NCBI GenBank assembly: GCA_947644185.1
Contig: CANRZC010000045.1
Span: 1 to 11,405, forward strand
DNA: 11,405 nt
Source: an uncultured Acetatifactor sp.
Lineage (GTDB): Bacteria > Bacillota > Clostridia > Lachnospirales > Lachnospiraceae
Reading direction: 5' to 3'
Part shown: positions 1 to 6,057 of the stretch, in pieces
How the letters are laid out: every line of letters begins with the position of its first letter
How positions within the stretch are numbered: position 1 is the stretch's first letter
Notes under the pieces: model-generated
The model's database searches: none
What the model saw: only the letters and a program-made list of their open reading frames with translations
What the model was told of the DNA's origin: nothing
Program-made: the position numbers and the translations under genes

Positions 1-50
1 TGCGATAACTTTTGCTTATTTTGAACCTACATTACTTTAAACGGGATTCC

Positions 51-56
51 TATATT
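51..56 (+). promoter_or_regulatory. Putative -10 element of the 6S-like RNA promoter
   Basis: TATATT lies 6 to 8 bases before the expected 5' end of the structured RNA that begins at about 62-64. No good -35 hexamer sits 17 bases upstream (TACATT at 28-33), so the assignment rests mainly on position. TTGAAC at 21-26 is too far away for normal spacing. Confidence 0.35.
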
Positions 57-61
57 GCCAA

Positions 62-230
62 GTGGCTGTCAAGCCCTCACTCGCCTGGATTTTTCCAGAG
101 AGGATTGGAAGGGAAGGCAAAAGCTTTGGTTGCGGTTACCCACCTAGCATTGCTAGGAGTCAGAGAGCAGGAGGCGGCATTTTGGGCATCTGTTACAGAA
201 GAAGGGGCAGCCTTTATGGGCTGCTCTTTT
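62..230 (+). ncRNA. ssrS: 6S RNA (RNA polymerase-binding regulatory RNA)
   Basis: 6S RNA mimics an open promoter, binds RNA polymerase holoenzyme with the housekeeping sigma factor, and lowers transcription in slow growth. The stretch folds as one long rod. A closing stem pairs GGCTGTC (64-70) with GGCAGCC (206-212), and GCCC (73-76) can pair with GGGC (184-187). A long apical arm opens with GCCT (83-86) and closes with AGGC (115-118), with TTTTTCC and GGAAGGGA pairing inside it. The 3' strand of the central bubble carries a small hairpin, CCTAGC (143-148) with GCTAGG (152-157), followed by GGCGGCAT (173-180). A hairpin on the 3' bubble strand followed by GGCGGCAT is also the arrangement in Escherichia coli 6S RNA, as I recall it. 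The length of about 165-170 nt is slightly short but acceptable. The assignment comes from structure and recall, not from a covariance model. Exact ends are inferred. Confidence 0.72.
205..230 (+). terminator. Intrinsic terminator of the 6S-like RNA
   Basis: GGGCAGCC (205-212) and GGCTGCTC (219-226) form an 8-bp stem with one G-T wobble and a 6-base loop, followed by TTTT (227-230). The left arm also takes part in the closing stem of the mature RNA, so the terminator hairpin and the final fold are mutually exclusive. Confidence 0.65.
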
Positions 231-270
231 AGATGCCATTTAGAATTGGAAAATTCGCAGCGTGGGGCTA

Positions 271-277
271 GGGAGGG
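271..277 (+). promoter_or_regulatory. Ribosome binding site that supports a TTG start
   Basis: GGGAGGG lies 3 to 4 bases before the TTG at 281, which is short but usable spacing. The only nearby in-frame ATG, at 320, has just AAGG directly abutting it and so lacks a properly spaced site. This is the reason for choosing TTG as the start of the SpoIID-like gene. Confidence 0.55.
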
Positions 278-280
278 ATT

Positions 281-2245
281 TTGAACAGAAACAGGTGGAA
301 CTGGAATAGGTCACAAAGGATGCAGATAAAAGCTTTTGTCTGCCTGCTGGGCTTTTTGCTGTTGGTACTATTGCTCATCGGCAGGCTGATAGCGCTGCTG
401 ATATCCAGGGGGGATGGTGAGGAAATACCAGAGCTTACACCGGAGCCTCATGTACCAGTGGTGGAGACATTCGCCAATGTATGGATTATGGAGGCGGATC
501 AAGAAGGAATTCTGATTTTCCGGGACGGCGCATCAGAGCGCTATCCATGGGGAACTAGGGAGGACGGTACAAAGGTGACGCCGGACGTATCTGTGCGGGA
601 GCAGGTGGCAGACATTGTGGTGACAGACGGTGGAATTACCGCAGTCAGTGCCAAAAGAGAGAAGATCAATGGAAAAATTCTCAGCGCAGATGACACAGGC
701 ATTGAGGTGGAGGGATACGGGCGACTGCCTTTGGCGGCGGACTGTAAAGGTTATCGGCTGTTTGACACATTAAAGATGTGTACGGTGAATGATCTCTGCT
801 TTGGCTATAGCTTTACAGACTTATGTGTGGAGCAGGGAGAAATCTGCGGTATCCTCATGGTACAGGAGGATGCAATGGAATACATACGCGTCCTGTTGAA
901 AACCTCCAATTATGAGGGGATCTTCCATGAAGAGGTAGTGCTTACCTGTGACGCAGGCTACCATGTGCTTTACGGCGATTACGGCCATGTCCAGCAAGAA
1001 AGCCATTCGGCTGGGGATACCTTGACTGTTGACAGGAACAGTGAATATTTTGTCTCTGACCGCATTCAGATTGTACCGGATGTGCTCACAGGACAAATTG
1101 CTTTGGAGAGCTGTAGCCGAAGTCAGGGAACACCTGCTTACAGAGGACAGATGGAGCTTTTGCGGACAGAAGAAGGAATCGTTGTAATCAATGAGGTGCT
1201 GCTGGAGGAATATCTCTACAGCGTGGTGCCCAGTGAGATGCCAGCCAGATATCCAGCGGAGGCTCTGAAGGCGCAGGCTATCTGTGCCAGGACCTACGCT
1301 TACGGGCGCATGATGCACGCCGGCTATCCACAGTATGGTGCTCATTTGGATGACAGCACCTCCTTCCAGGTATACAATAATATTTTAGAGCAAGAGAGCA
1401 CTACAACGGCTGTGAAGGATACCTATGGCGCGCTTTTGTTTACCCAGGACAGGGGGCTGGCGGAGACCTACTATTATTCCACCTCCTGTGGCGTGGGAAG
1501 CGATGCAAATGTATGGAAGACGCAGAATGCACCGAAGCTGACTTATCTGAGGGCAAAGCCACTGAACAAGACGGCTATGACAAAGGCAGTGGCGGCTCTG
1601 GGAGGAGAAGGTGGGACACCGGTGGAGAACAAGGGAGAGGAGCTGCGGGACGAGGAGGCATTTGCAGCATTTATACGAGCTAAGAATCCAGATGATTTCG
1701 AGGTGGAGGAGAACTGGTACCGCTGGACTTATCAGGTGGAGGAAATTGACAAAGCTCAGATGCTGGAGACGTTGCAGCAGCGCTATGAGGCGAATAACAA
1801 GCTTGTTCTGACCTGGAAGGACGGGGAGTATGTTAGCGCCCCCATTGAAGGTCTTTCTGACATCACAGATATGTATATTGAAAAGCGAGGCAGTGGCGGC
1901 GTGGCTGACGAGCTTGTGATACAAACTGGAACAGAAAAGATAAAAGTGATATCTGAGCATTACATACGCGCTGTGCTGAGCGATGGGGAATCCAGTGTGG
2001 TTTTACAGGATGGAAGTAAAATTGCAGGTATGAATTTATTGCCCAGCGGTTTTTTTGTGATTACGACTAGCATAAAAAACGGAAATGTGTTAGGATATAA
2101 TTTGTATGGCGGTGGGTTTGGCCATGGAGTGGGCATGAGTCAAAACGGTGCCAGGGATATGGCGGAGAGCGGATACTCTGCCATGGACATTTTACTATAC
2201 TTTTATGAAAACTGTGCCATTGAGAATATATACGGAAGGTCATAA
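281..2245 (+). CDS. Membrane-anchored SpoIID/LytB-domain protein (putative peptidoglycan lytic transglycosylase or amidase enhancer)
   Basis: SpoIID-family proteins act outside the membrane on peptidoglycan; SpoIID itself is a lytic transglycosylase needed for engulfment, and LytB enhances an amidase. This 654-residue protein has a short basic N-terminus, one hydrophobic segment at about residues 17-42, an acidic/proline linker, and about 230 residues I do not recognise. The SpoIID core follows from about residue 285, with the signature EEYLYSVVPSEMP; Glu319 aligns with the catalytic glutamate of SpoIID. The C-terminal family motif GHGVGMSQNGA is at about 614-624. It is much longer than SpoIID proper (about 340 residues), so it is more likely a SpoIID/LytB paralogue than SpoIID itself. 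In the HLDDSTSFQ stretch (355-363), the cysteines seen in zinc-binding clostridial SpoIID proteins appear to be absent. TTG is the preferred start, with ATG at 320 as alternative. It lies just downstream of the 6S-like RNA and 20 bp before the next gene. Family certain, precise role open. Confidence 0.88.
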   Translation: MNRNRWNWNRSQRMQIKAFVCLLGFLLLVLLLIGRLIALLISRGDGEEIPELTPEPHVPVVETFANVWIMEADQEGILIFRDGASERYPWGTREDGTKVTPDVSVREQVADIVVTDGGITAVSAKREKINGKILSADDTGIEVEGYGRLPLAADCKGYRLFDTLKMCTVNDLCFGYSFTDLCVEQGEICGILMVQEDAMEYIRVLLKTSNYEGIFHEEVVLTCDAGYHVLYGDYGHVQQESHSAGDTLTVDRNSEYFVSDRIQIVPDVLTGQIALESCSRSQGTPAYRGQMELLRTEEGIVVINEVLLEEYLYSVVPSEMPARYPAEALKAQAICARTYAYGRMMHAGYPQYGAHLDDSTSFQVYNNILEQESTTTAVKDTYGALLFTQDRGLAETYYYSTSCGVGSDANVWKTQNAPKLTYLRAKPLNKTAMTKAVAALGGEGGTPVENKGEELRDEEAFAAFIRAKNPDDFEVEENWYRWTYQVEEIDKAQMLETLQQRYEANNKLVLTWKDGEYVSAPIEGLSDITDMYIEKRGSGGVADELVIQTGTEKIKVISEHYIRAVLSDGESSVVLQDGSKIAGMNLLPSGFFVITTSIKNGNVLGYNLYGGGFGHGVGMSQNGARDMAESGYSAMDILLYFYENCAIENIYGRS

Positions 2246-2265
2246 AACTTGAGTAGGAGTTTGCC

Positions 2266-3102
2266 ATGGTCCGCCAGCTTTTTTGTTTATTTTTAGATTT
2301 TTCCAAAAAGATGAAGAAACAGAATATCAGTACCTTTGCCGCCAGCACAGCTTTTTTCTTTTTCCTTTCCATTGTCCCTATGCTGATTATGGTGTGCACA
2401 ATCATCCCCTATACGCCCTTGACAGAGGAGAATCTGGTGGAGGCGGTGACGGATGTGACACCGGATCAGGTGGATGCCCTGGCGGAGAGTCTGATTTCTG
2501 ATATTTATGATAACTCAGCGGGTGTTTTGTCCATTGCGCTGATCGCCACGATATGGTCGGCGTCCAAAGGGGTTATGGCTTTGATGCGAGGTCTAAATGC
2601 CATCAACGGTGTGGAGGAGAAACGAAATTATTTCGTGGTGCGCATGATTGCATCCTTTTATACAATCGTGATGCTGATAGTGGTAATTCTTTCCCTGTTT
2701 CTCATGGTATTTGGCGATCAACTGGTGAATCTGGCATTGCACCGGATTCCCCAGCTTCAGCAACTGGTTTCGTTTATCATGAACTTTAGGTTTATTTTTG
2801 TGTGGGCGGTGCTTTCCGTGTTGTTTGCGGCGGTCTACGCCTATGTACCTGACAGAAAGCTTGTATTTAAGGAGCAGATTCCGGGAGCGGTTTTTTCCGC
2901 TGTGGTGTGGAGTGTTTTCTCATGGGCTTTTTCCTATTATGTGACCTATGGCAACTCCTATGGCGTCTATGGCAGCCTATCGATTATCATTATCGTGTTG
3001 CTTTGGATGTATTTCTGCATGTACATTATTATGATCGGTGCTTATCTGAATCGGTATTTTGAGCCGGTGAACAAAGTATTGGTAAATAGAGACCATGTGT
3101 GA
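2266..3102 (+). CDS. YihY/BrkB-family integral membrane protein
   Basis: This 278-residue protein is mostly hydrophobic, with about six membrane segments near residues 24-46, 83-105, 122-148, 170-195, 205-228 and 234-262. The family signatures are the early F-A-A-S-T-A-F-F-F-F-L-S-I-V-P run at about 23-37 and the terminal YGSLSIIIIVLLWMY block followed by a G-A-Y-L-N motif. The family was once labelled ribonuclease BN, but that activity belongs to another protein, so no nuclease role should be assumed. Its substrate is not established. The start ATG has AGGAG at 2255-2259, 6 bases upstream. The 20-bp gap after the SpoIID-like gene and the lack of a terminator between them suggest one transcript, so a role at the cell envelope is plausible but inferred. 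Length is typical for the family. Confidence 0.9.
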   Translation: MVRQLFCLFLDFSKKMKKQNISTFAASTAFFFFLSIVPMLIMVCTIIPYTPLTEENLVEAVTDVTPDQVDALAESLISDIYDNSAGVLSIALIATIWSASKGVMALMRGLNAINGVEEKRNYFVVRMIASFYTIVMLIVVILSLFLMVFGDQLVNLALHRIPQLQQLVSFIMNFRFIFVWAVLSVLFAAVYAYVPDRKLVFKEQIPGAVFSAVVWSVFSWAFSYYVTYGNSYGVYGSLSIIIIVLLWMYFCMYIIMIGAYLNRYFEPVNKVLVNRDHV

Positions 3103-3153
3103 GATCTATACGGTCTGGGTCTAATGATAGAATAGAAAACGAAGGAGGCCAAA

Positions 3154-4530
3154 ATGAACGGCAACAAATTTGTATGGCAGGACAGATTTAATATTGGTGT
3201 GGAGCTTATTGACAGAGAGCACAGGAAGCTTTTCAGTATATTGAACAAGCTATTCTCCTATGACGGCACGGACAGTAAGAGCCAGTGGGCCTATCAGGAG
3301 GGAATCAAATTCTTTAAGGGCCATGCTATGAAGCATTTTGCAGAGGAAGAGGTCTATATGGCCTCCATTGGATATGAGGGATATGAGAGACATAGACATC
3401 TCCATGACACCTTTCGCAAGAAGACCCTTCCAGAGATCGAAAAAGAGCTCAATGAGTCTTATTACTCTGAGGAGGCAGTGAAGCATTTTCTGGGAGTGTG
3501 TGCTGGATGGCTGCTGGGCCATACTTTGACAGAGGATCGTGCAATTGTGGGAGATGCCATCAGCATTTGGGAAGATATGCTTACAGATGAAAAGCAGGAA
3601 GCTTTGAAGAAGCTGATCATCAGGATGCTAGATGAACTGTTTCAGCTGGACGCGCGGGTGATCAGCGAGAGCTATGCAGGGGAGAAATTCGGAAAGGGGA
3701 TTTACTACCGTCTGGTCTATGGCACGGAGAAAGGGGACCGGTGGGAGTTCTTTCTTGTGTTTGAGGAGAGGCTGATTGTAAATACGATTGGAAAGATCAT
3801 TGGCTCAGAGGCGAAGGGCGTGGACGTCATGCTGATGAATGCTACCAGATACACAGCCAGGCAATTCGTGGAGCGCATCAAGGAGCATTTTCCTTCTGCG
3901 GATCAGTTTGAAGTTCGGGAAGAGAACCTGCTTAATTATGATCAATTCGAAAGAGCGCTGGCAAAAAAGAATCAGCAGAGCAGTCTGCTATTCAACACAG
4001 GGGCAGGGTATTTTGCCTTCTGTGTCTCTGCACCCCATTTGCTCACAGAATCCTTGTCCATAGGGCATTCTATCAAGGCGGACAATGCAGTATTTGAAAT
4101 TAAGAAATATCTGGATGAGAATATGGAGGCAGAGAAAAAGAAGATACTCGTGGTGGATGATTCCGATGTGATGCTCCAGGCCATGAAGAAACTGTTGGAG
4201 GAGAGCTATTCGGTGGGCCTGGCCAAATCCGGGGCGGCTGCCATCCGAAGTATGACTTTAGACAAGCCAGATCTGGTGCTGTTGGACTACGAAATGCCAG
4301 TCTGTGACGGCAGGCAAGTGCTGGAGATGATCCGGGCAGAGGAGGATCTAGCAGACACACCTGTCATCTTCCTTACCGGCAGGGTAGATCGGGAAAGTGT
4401 GAGGAAGGTAGTGGCATTAAAGCCTGCTGGCTATCTGCCAAAGTCTATGAAATCAGCGGAAATCAAGGGGAATATTGACGCTTTCTTTGCAAAGAAGGCA
4501 AATGTACAGGTGGCAGATGTGATGGCGTAG
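3154..4530 (+). CDS. Bacteriohemerythrin / CheX-like / receiver-domain fusion protein
   Basis: This 458-residue cytoplasmic protein has no signal peptide or membrane segment. Residues 1-135 are a hemerythrin domain with all seven expected di-iron ligands: His23, His61, Glu65, His80, His84, His123 and Asp128. Such domains bind O2 reversibly and serve as O2 or redox sensors or carriers. Residues about 145-320 resemble the CheX/CheC-type fold (FLVFEERLIVNTIGKIIG at 199-216, then a helix from Asp224), but the phosphatase E-x-x-N residues appear to be replaced by Thr231 and Thr234; this part is tentative. Residues 328-450 are a CheY-like receiver with acidic pair Asp335/Asp336, phospho-acceptor Asp378, Thr408 and Lys430, all intact. 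There is no DNA-binding, GGDEF or histidine-kinase domain, so output is presumably by protein contact. AGGAGG at 3143-3148 sits 5 bases before ATG. No partner kinase is adjacent. TGATAGAAT at 3125-3133 could be an extended -10, but its -35 region is poor. Confidence 0.88.
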   Translation: MNGNKFVWQDRFNIGVELIDREHRKLFSILNKLFSYDGTDSKSQWAYQEGIKFFKGHAMKHFAEEEVYMASIGYEGYERHRHLHDTFRKKTLPEIEKELNESYYSEEAVKHFLGVCAGWLLGHTLTEDRAIVGDAISIWEDMLTDEKQEALKKLIIRMLDELFQLDARVISESYAGEKFGKGIYYRLVYGTEKGDRWEFFLVFEERLIVNTIGKIIGSEAKGVDVMLMNATRYTARQFVERIKEHFPSADQFEVREENLLNYDQFERALAKKNQQSSLLFNTGAGYFAFCVSAPHLLTESLSIGHSIKADNAVFEIKKYLDENMEAEKKKILVVDDSDVMLQAMKKLLEESYSVGLAKSGAAAIRSMTLDKPDLVLLDYEMPVCDGRQVLEMIRAEEDLADTPVIFLTGRVDRESVRKVVALKPAGYLPKSMKSAEIKGNIDAFFAKKANVQVADVMA

Positions 4531-4559
4531 GAGCAGCGAGAGATATTGCAAAATTTGTC

Positions 4560-4588
4560 TTGACATTTTTGGGAGAAGACAGTATCAT
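4560..4588 (+). promoter_or_regulatory. Housekeeping sigma promoter of the pheST leader
   Basis: TTGACA (4560-4565) is a perfect -35 element, followed by exactly 17 bases and TATCAT (4583-4588) as a -10 element. Transcription should start near 4595, about 25 bases before the first structured part of the T-box leader. The position matches the need for a transcript beginning upstream of the riboswitch. Confidence 0.85.
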
Positions 4589-4619
4589 TAGGAATCAGTA
4601 AGAGAAATAGGTTATAAAA

Positions 4620-4893
4620 GGTATGGATGGTGCAGAGTAGTGGTTGTTCTTCTTGCAGAGAGAGGAAGTCATTGGCTGAAAGCTTCCTTAAGTTCAGAGG
4701 AATCGCGAATTTCCCACCGGAATCGCCTGATGGAACGTGAGGTATTGATGGCACAAGTAGATCGGGACGTGTGGCGCATGTTACGCGCTGAGGAGTGCTT
4801 GCTATTCGCAGAGAGCGGATGGCGGGAAGCAGGGTGGTACCGCGGAACGTGATTTCGTCCCTTGCAGCTTTGGAGGCTGCAGGGGATTTTTTT
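4620..4893 (+). promoter_or_regulatory. T-box riboswitch, phenylalanine specific
   Basis: T-box leaders sense the charging state of a tRNA. The specifier codon pairs with the anticodon, and uncharged tRNA stabilises an antiterminator through its free NCCA end. Here Stem I can be drawn as a basal helix GGTG (4629-4632) with CACC (4715-4718). Above it is a specifier loop with AGTA (4636-4639) opposite GAA (4707-4709), a typical loop E pair. A helix GTGGTT (4640-4645) with AATCGC (4701-4706) lies above that. The codon after GAAT is TTC (4711-4713), which specifies Phe. Distal Stem I shows AGAGAGG and GGCTGAAAGC (4674-4683). The T-box TGGTACCGCG is at 4835-4844. Its TGGT would pair with an ACCA tRNA end, in line with the A discriminator of tRNA-Phe. 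AGGG (4831-4834) can pair with CCCT (4859-4862) to form the antiterminator. The gene downstream is pheS, which confirms the specificity. Confidence 0.95.
4859..4893 (+). terminator. T-box intrinsic terminator
   Basis: CCCTTGCAGC (4859-4868) pairs with GCTGCAGGGG (4876-4885) as a 10-bp stem with one wobble, followed by A and seven T (4887-4893). Its left arm overlaps the strand needed by the antiterminator, so the two folds are mutually exclusive. It should end transcription before pheS when tRNA-Phe is charged. Confidence 0.92.
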
Positions 4894-4920
4894 ATGCACA
4901 GGCCCGCACAAAGGTAATAT

Positions 4921-4950
4921 GCCGCTTAGGCGGCGTGCAGGCCGCGCGGC
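4921..4950 (+). other. GC-rich hairpin-forming stretch between T-box terminator and pheS
   Basis: GCCGC (4921-4925) can pair with GCGGC (4930-4934) across a 4-base loop, and GCCGCGCGGC (4941-4950) is a perfect 10-base palindrome. The two can also pair with each other. The stretch is clearly richer in GC than its surroundings and lies in the read-through leader 20 bases before the pheS ribosome binding site. There is no T run after it, so it is not an intrinsic terminator. Function unknown; it may be an mRNA-stabilising or processing structure. Confidence 0.5.
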
Positions 4951-4970
4951 GACTGGAGAAAAAGGTTTCA

Positions 4971-4976
4971 AGGAGG
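4971..4976 (+). promoter_or_regulatory. pheS ribosome binding site that decides the start codon
   Basis: AGGAGG ends one base before the ATG at 4978 but seven bases before the in-frame ATG at 4984. Normal spacing therefore selects 4984. Confidence 0.8.
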
Positions 4977-4983
4977 TATGACA

Positions 4984-6012
4984 ATGAAGGAAAAACTAGA
5001 ACAAATCAAGGAAAGGGCGTTTTCACAGATTAAAAACTGTGATTCCGCTGACAAACTCAATGAGCTGAAGGTAAGCATCCTGGGCAAAAAGGGTGAACTG
5101 ACTGATCTGTTAAAGGGAATGCGAGATGTGGCGCCAGAGGAGCGACCGAAGGTAGGTCAGATGGTGAATGAGGCCAGAGCTGAGATCGAGAAAATGCTGG
5201 AGGAGAACAAGACGAGAATCGAGAAGGCTGTCAGAGAAGCCAGGATGAGGGCTGAGGTCATTGACGTAACGCTTCCTGCCAGCAAGACTGAGCTGGGGCA
5301 CAGACATCCCAATAGCATTGCTCTGGAAGAGGTGGAGAGAATTTTCGTGGGCATGGGCTATGAGGTGGTGGAAGGCCCTGAGGTGGAGAAGGACTATTAC
5401 AATTTTGAGGCTTTGAATATACCTGCGGACCATCCTGCAAAGGATGAGCAGGATACCTTTTATGTGGCCAGCACCACTGGGGATATTCTGCTGCGGACCC
5501 AGACATCTGGAGTGCAGGTACATGAGATGGAAAAGGGGAAGCTGCCTATTCGCATGATTGCCCCAGGGCGTGTATTCCGCTCAGATGAAGTGGATGCCAC
5601 CCATTCCCCTTCCTTTCACCAGATCGAGGGGTTAGTAATTGATAAGCATATTACCTTTGCGGATCTGAAAGGGACATTGGCGGAATTTGCCAGGGCTTTG
5701 TTTGGAGAGGAGACGAAGGTTAAGTTCAGACCTCACCATTTCCCCTTTACGGAGCCCAGTGCGGAGATGGATGTGACCTGCTTTAAGTGCGGTGGCAAAG
5801 GGTGCCGGTTCTGCAAGGGCAGCGGCTGGATAGAGATACTAGGCTGTGGCATGGTACATCCCCATGTGCTGGAGATGAGCAACATTGATCCAGAGGAATA
5901 TACGGGCTTTGCTTTCGGGGTAGGATTGGAGCGCATTGCCCTGTTAAAATATGAGATTGACGATATGCGCCTACTCTATGAGAATGACGTCCGGTTTTTA
6001 AAGCAATTCTAG
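4984..6012 (+). CDS. pheS: Phenylalanine--tRNA ligase alpha subunit
   Basis: PheS is the catalytic subunit of the alpha2-beta2 cytoplasmic enzyme that attaches phenylalanine to tRNA-Phe using ATP. From the ATG at 4984 the protein is 342 residues, the usual bacterial size. The N-terminal 85 residues are charged and helical, as expected of the tRNA-contacting coiled coil. The class II core shows motif 2 beginning RVFRSDEVDATHSPSFHQ (from Arg196), and motif 3 GVGLERI (312-318). Four cysteines, Cys266, Cys269, Cys274 and Cys277, form a CxxC-x4-CxxC knuckle; a similar insert occurs in other Firmicute PheS proteins as far as I recall. The ATG at 4978 is in frame but too close to AGGAGG, so two extra N-terminal residues are unlikely. 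Expression should depend on the Phe T-box upstream. pheT follows after 45 bp. Confidence 0.97.
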   Translation: MKEKLEQIKERAFSQIKNCDSADKLNELKVSILGKKGELTDLLKGMRDVAPEERPKVGQMVNEARAEIEKMLEENKTRIEKAVREARMRAEVIDVTLPASKTELGHRHPNSIALEEVERIFVGMGYEVVEGPEVEKDYYNFEALNIPADHPAKDEQDTFYVASTTGDILLRTQTSGVQVHEMEKGKLPIRMIAPGRVFRSDEVDATHSPSFHQIEGLVIDKHITFADLKGTLAEFARALFGEETKVKFRPHHFPFTEPSAEMDVTCFKCGGKGCRFCKGSGWIEILGCGMVHPHVLEMSNIDPEEYTGFAFGVGLERIALLKYEIDDMRLLYENDVRFLKQF

Positions 6013-6057
6013 TGAGAGGGAAAATGAGACTGCATAATAGAAGAAAGGAAGATAGAA

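Noticed and set aside
241..246. TAGAAT as a -10 element for the SpoIID-like gene
   Set aside because: No usable -35 hexamer lies 16-18 bases upstream; that position is inside the 6S terminator hairpin.
12..284. Open frame of 90 codons ahead of the SpoIID-like gene
   Set aside because: It runs through the structured 6S-like RNA and its terminator, has no proper ribosome binding site, and its product resembles no protein.
1385..1960. Minus-strand open frame of 191 codons opposite the SpoIID-like gene
   Set aside because: It lies wholly opposite the conserved SpoIID core, has odd composition, and no start signal.
3105..3133. Promoter for the hemerythrin fusion gene (TGATAGAAT with TCTATA upstream)
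   Set aside because: The extended -10 is plausible but the -35 is poor, and the inferred start would fall only a few bases before the ribosome binding site. It was left out of the feature list and only mentioned with the gene.
4640..4852. Open frame of 70 codons within the pheS leader
   Set aside because: It coincides with the T-box structure (Stem I to the antiterminator) and is explained by that RNA.
5781..5817. Cysteine knuckle in PheS as sign of a fused zinc-finger domain
   Set aside because: The CxxC-x4-CxxC insert is in line with the surrounding PheS sequence and, as I recall, occurs in other Firmicute PheS proteins, so it is not a fusion.
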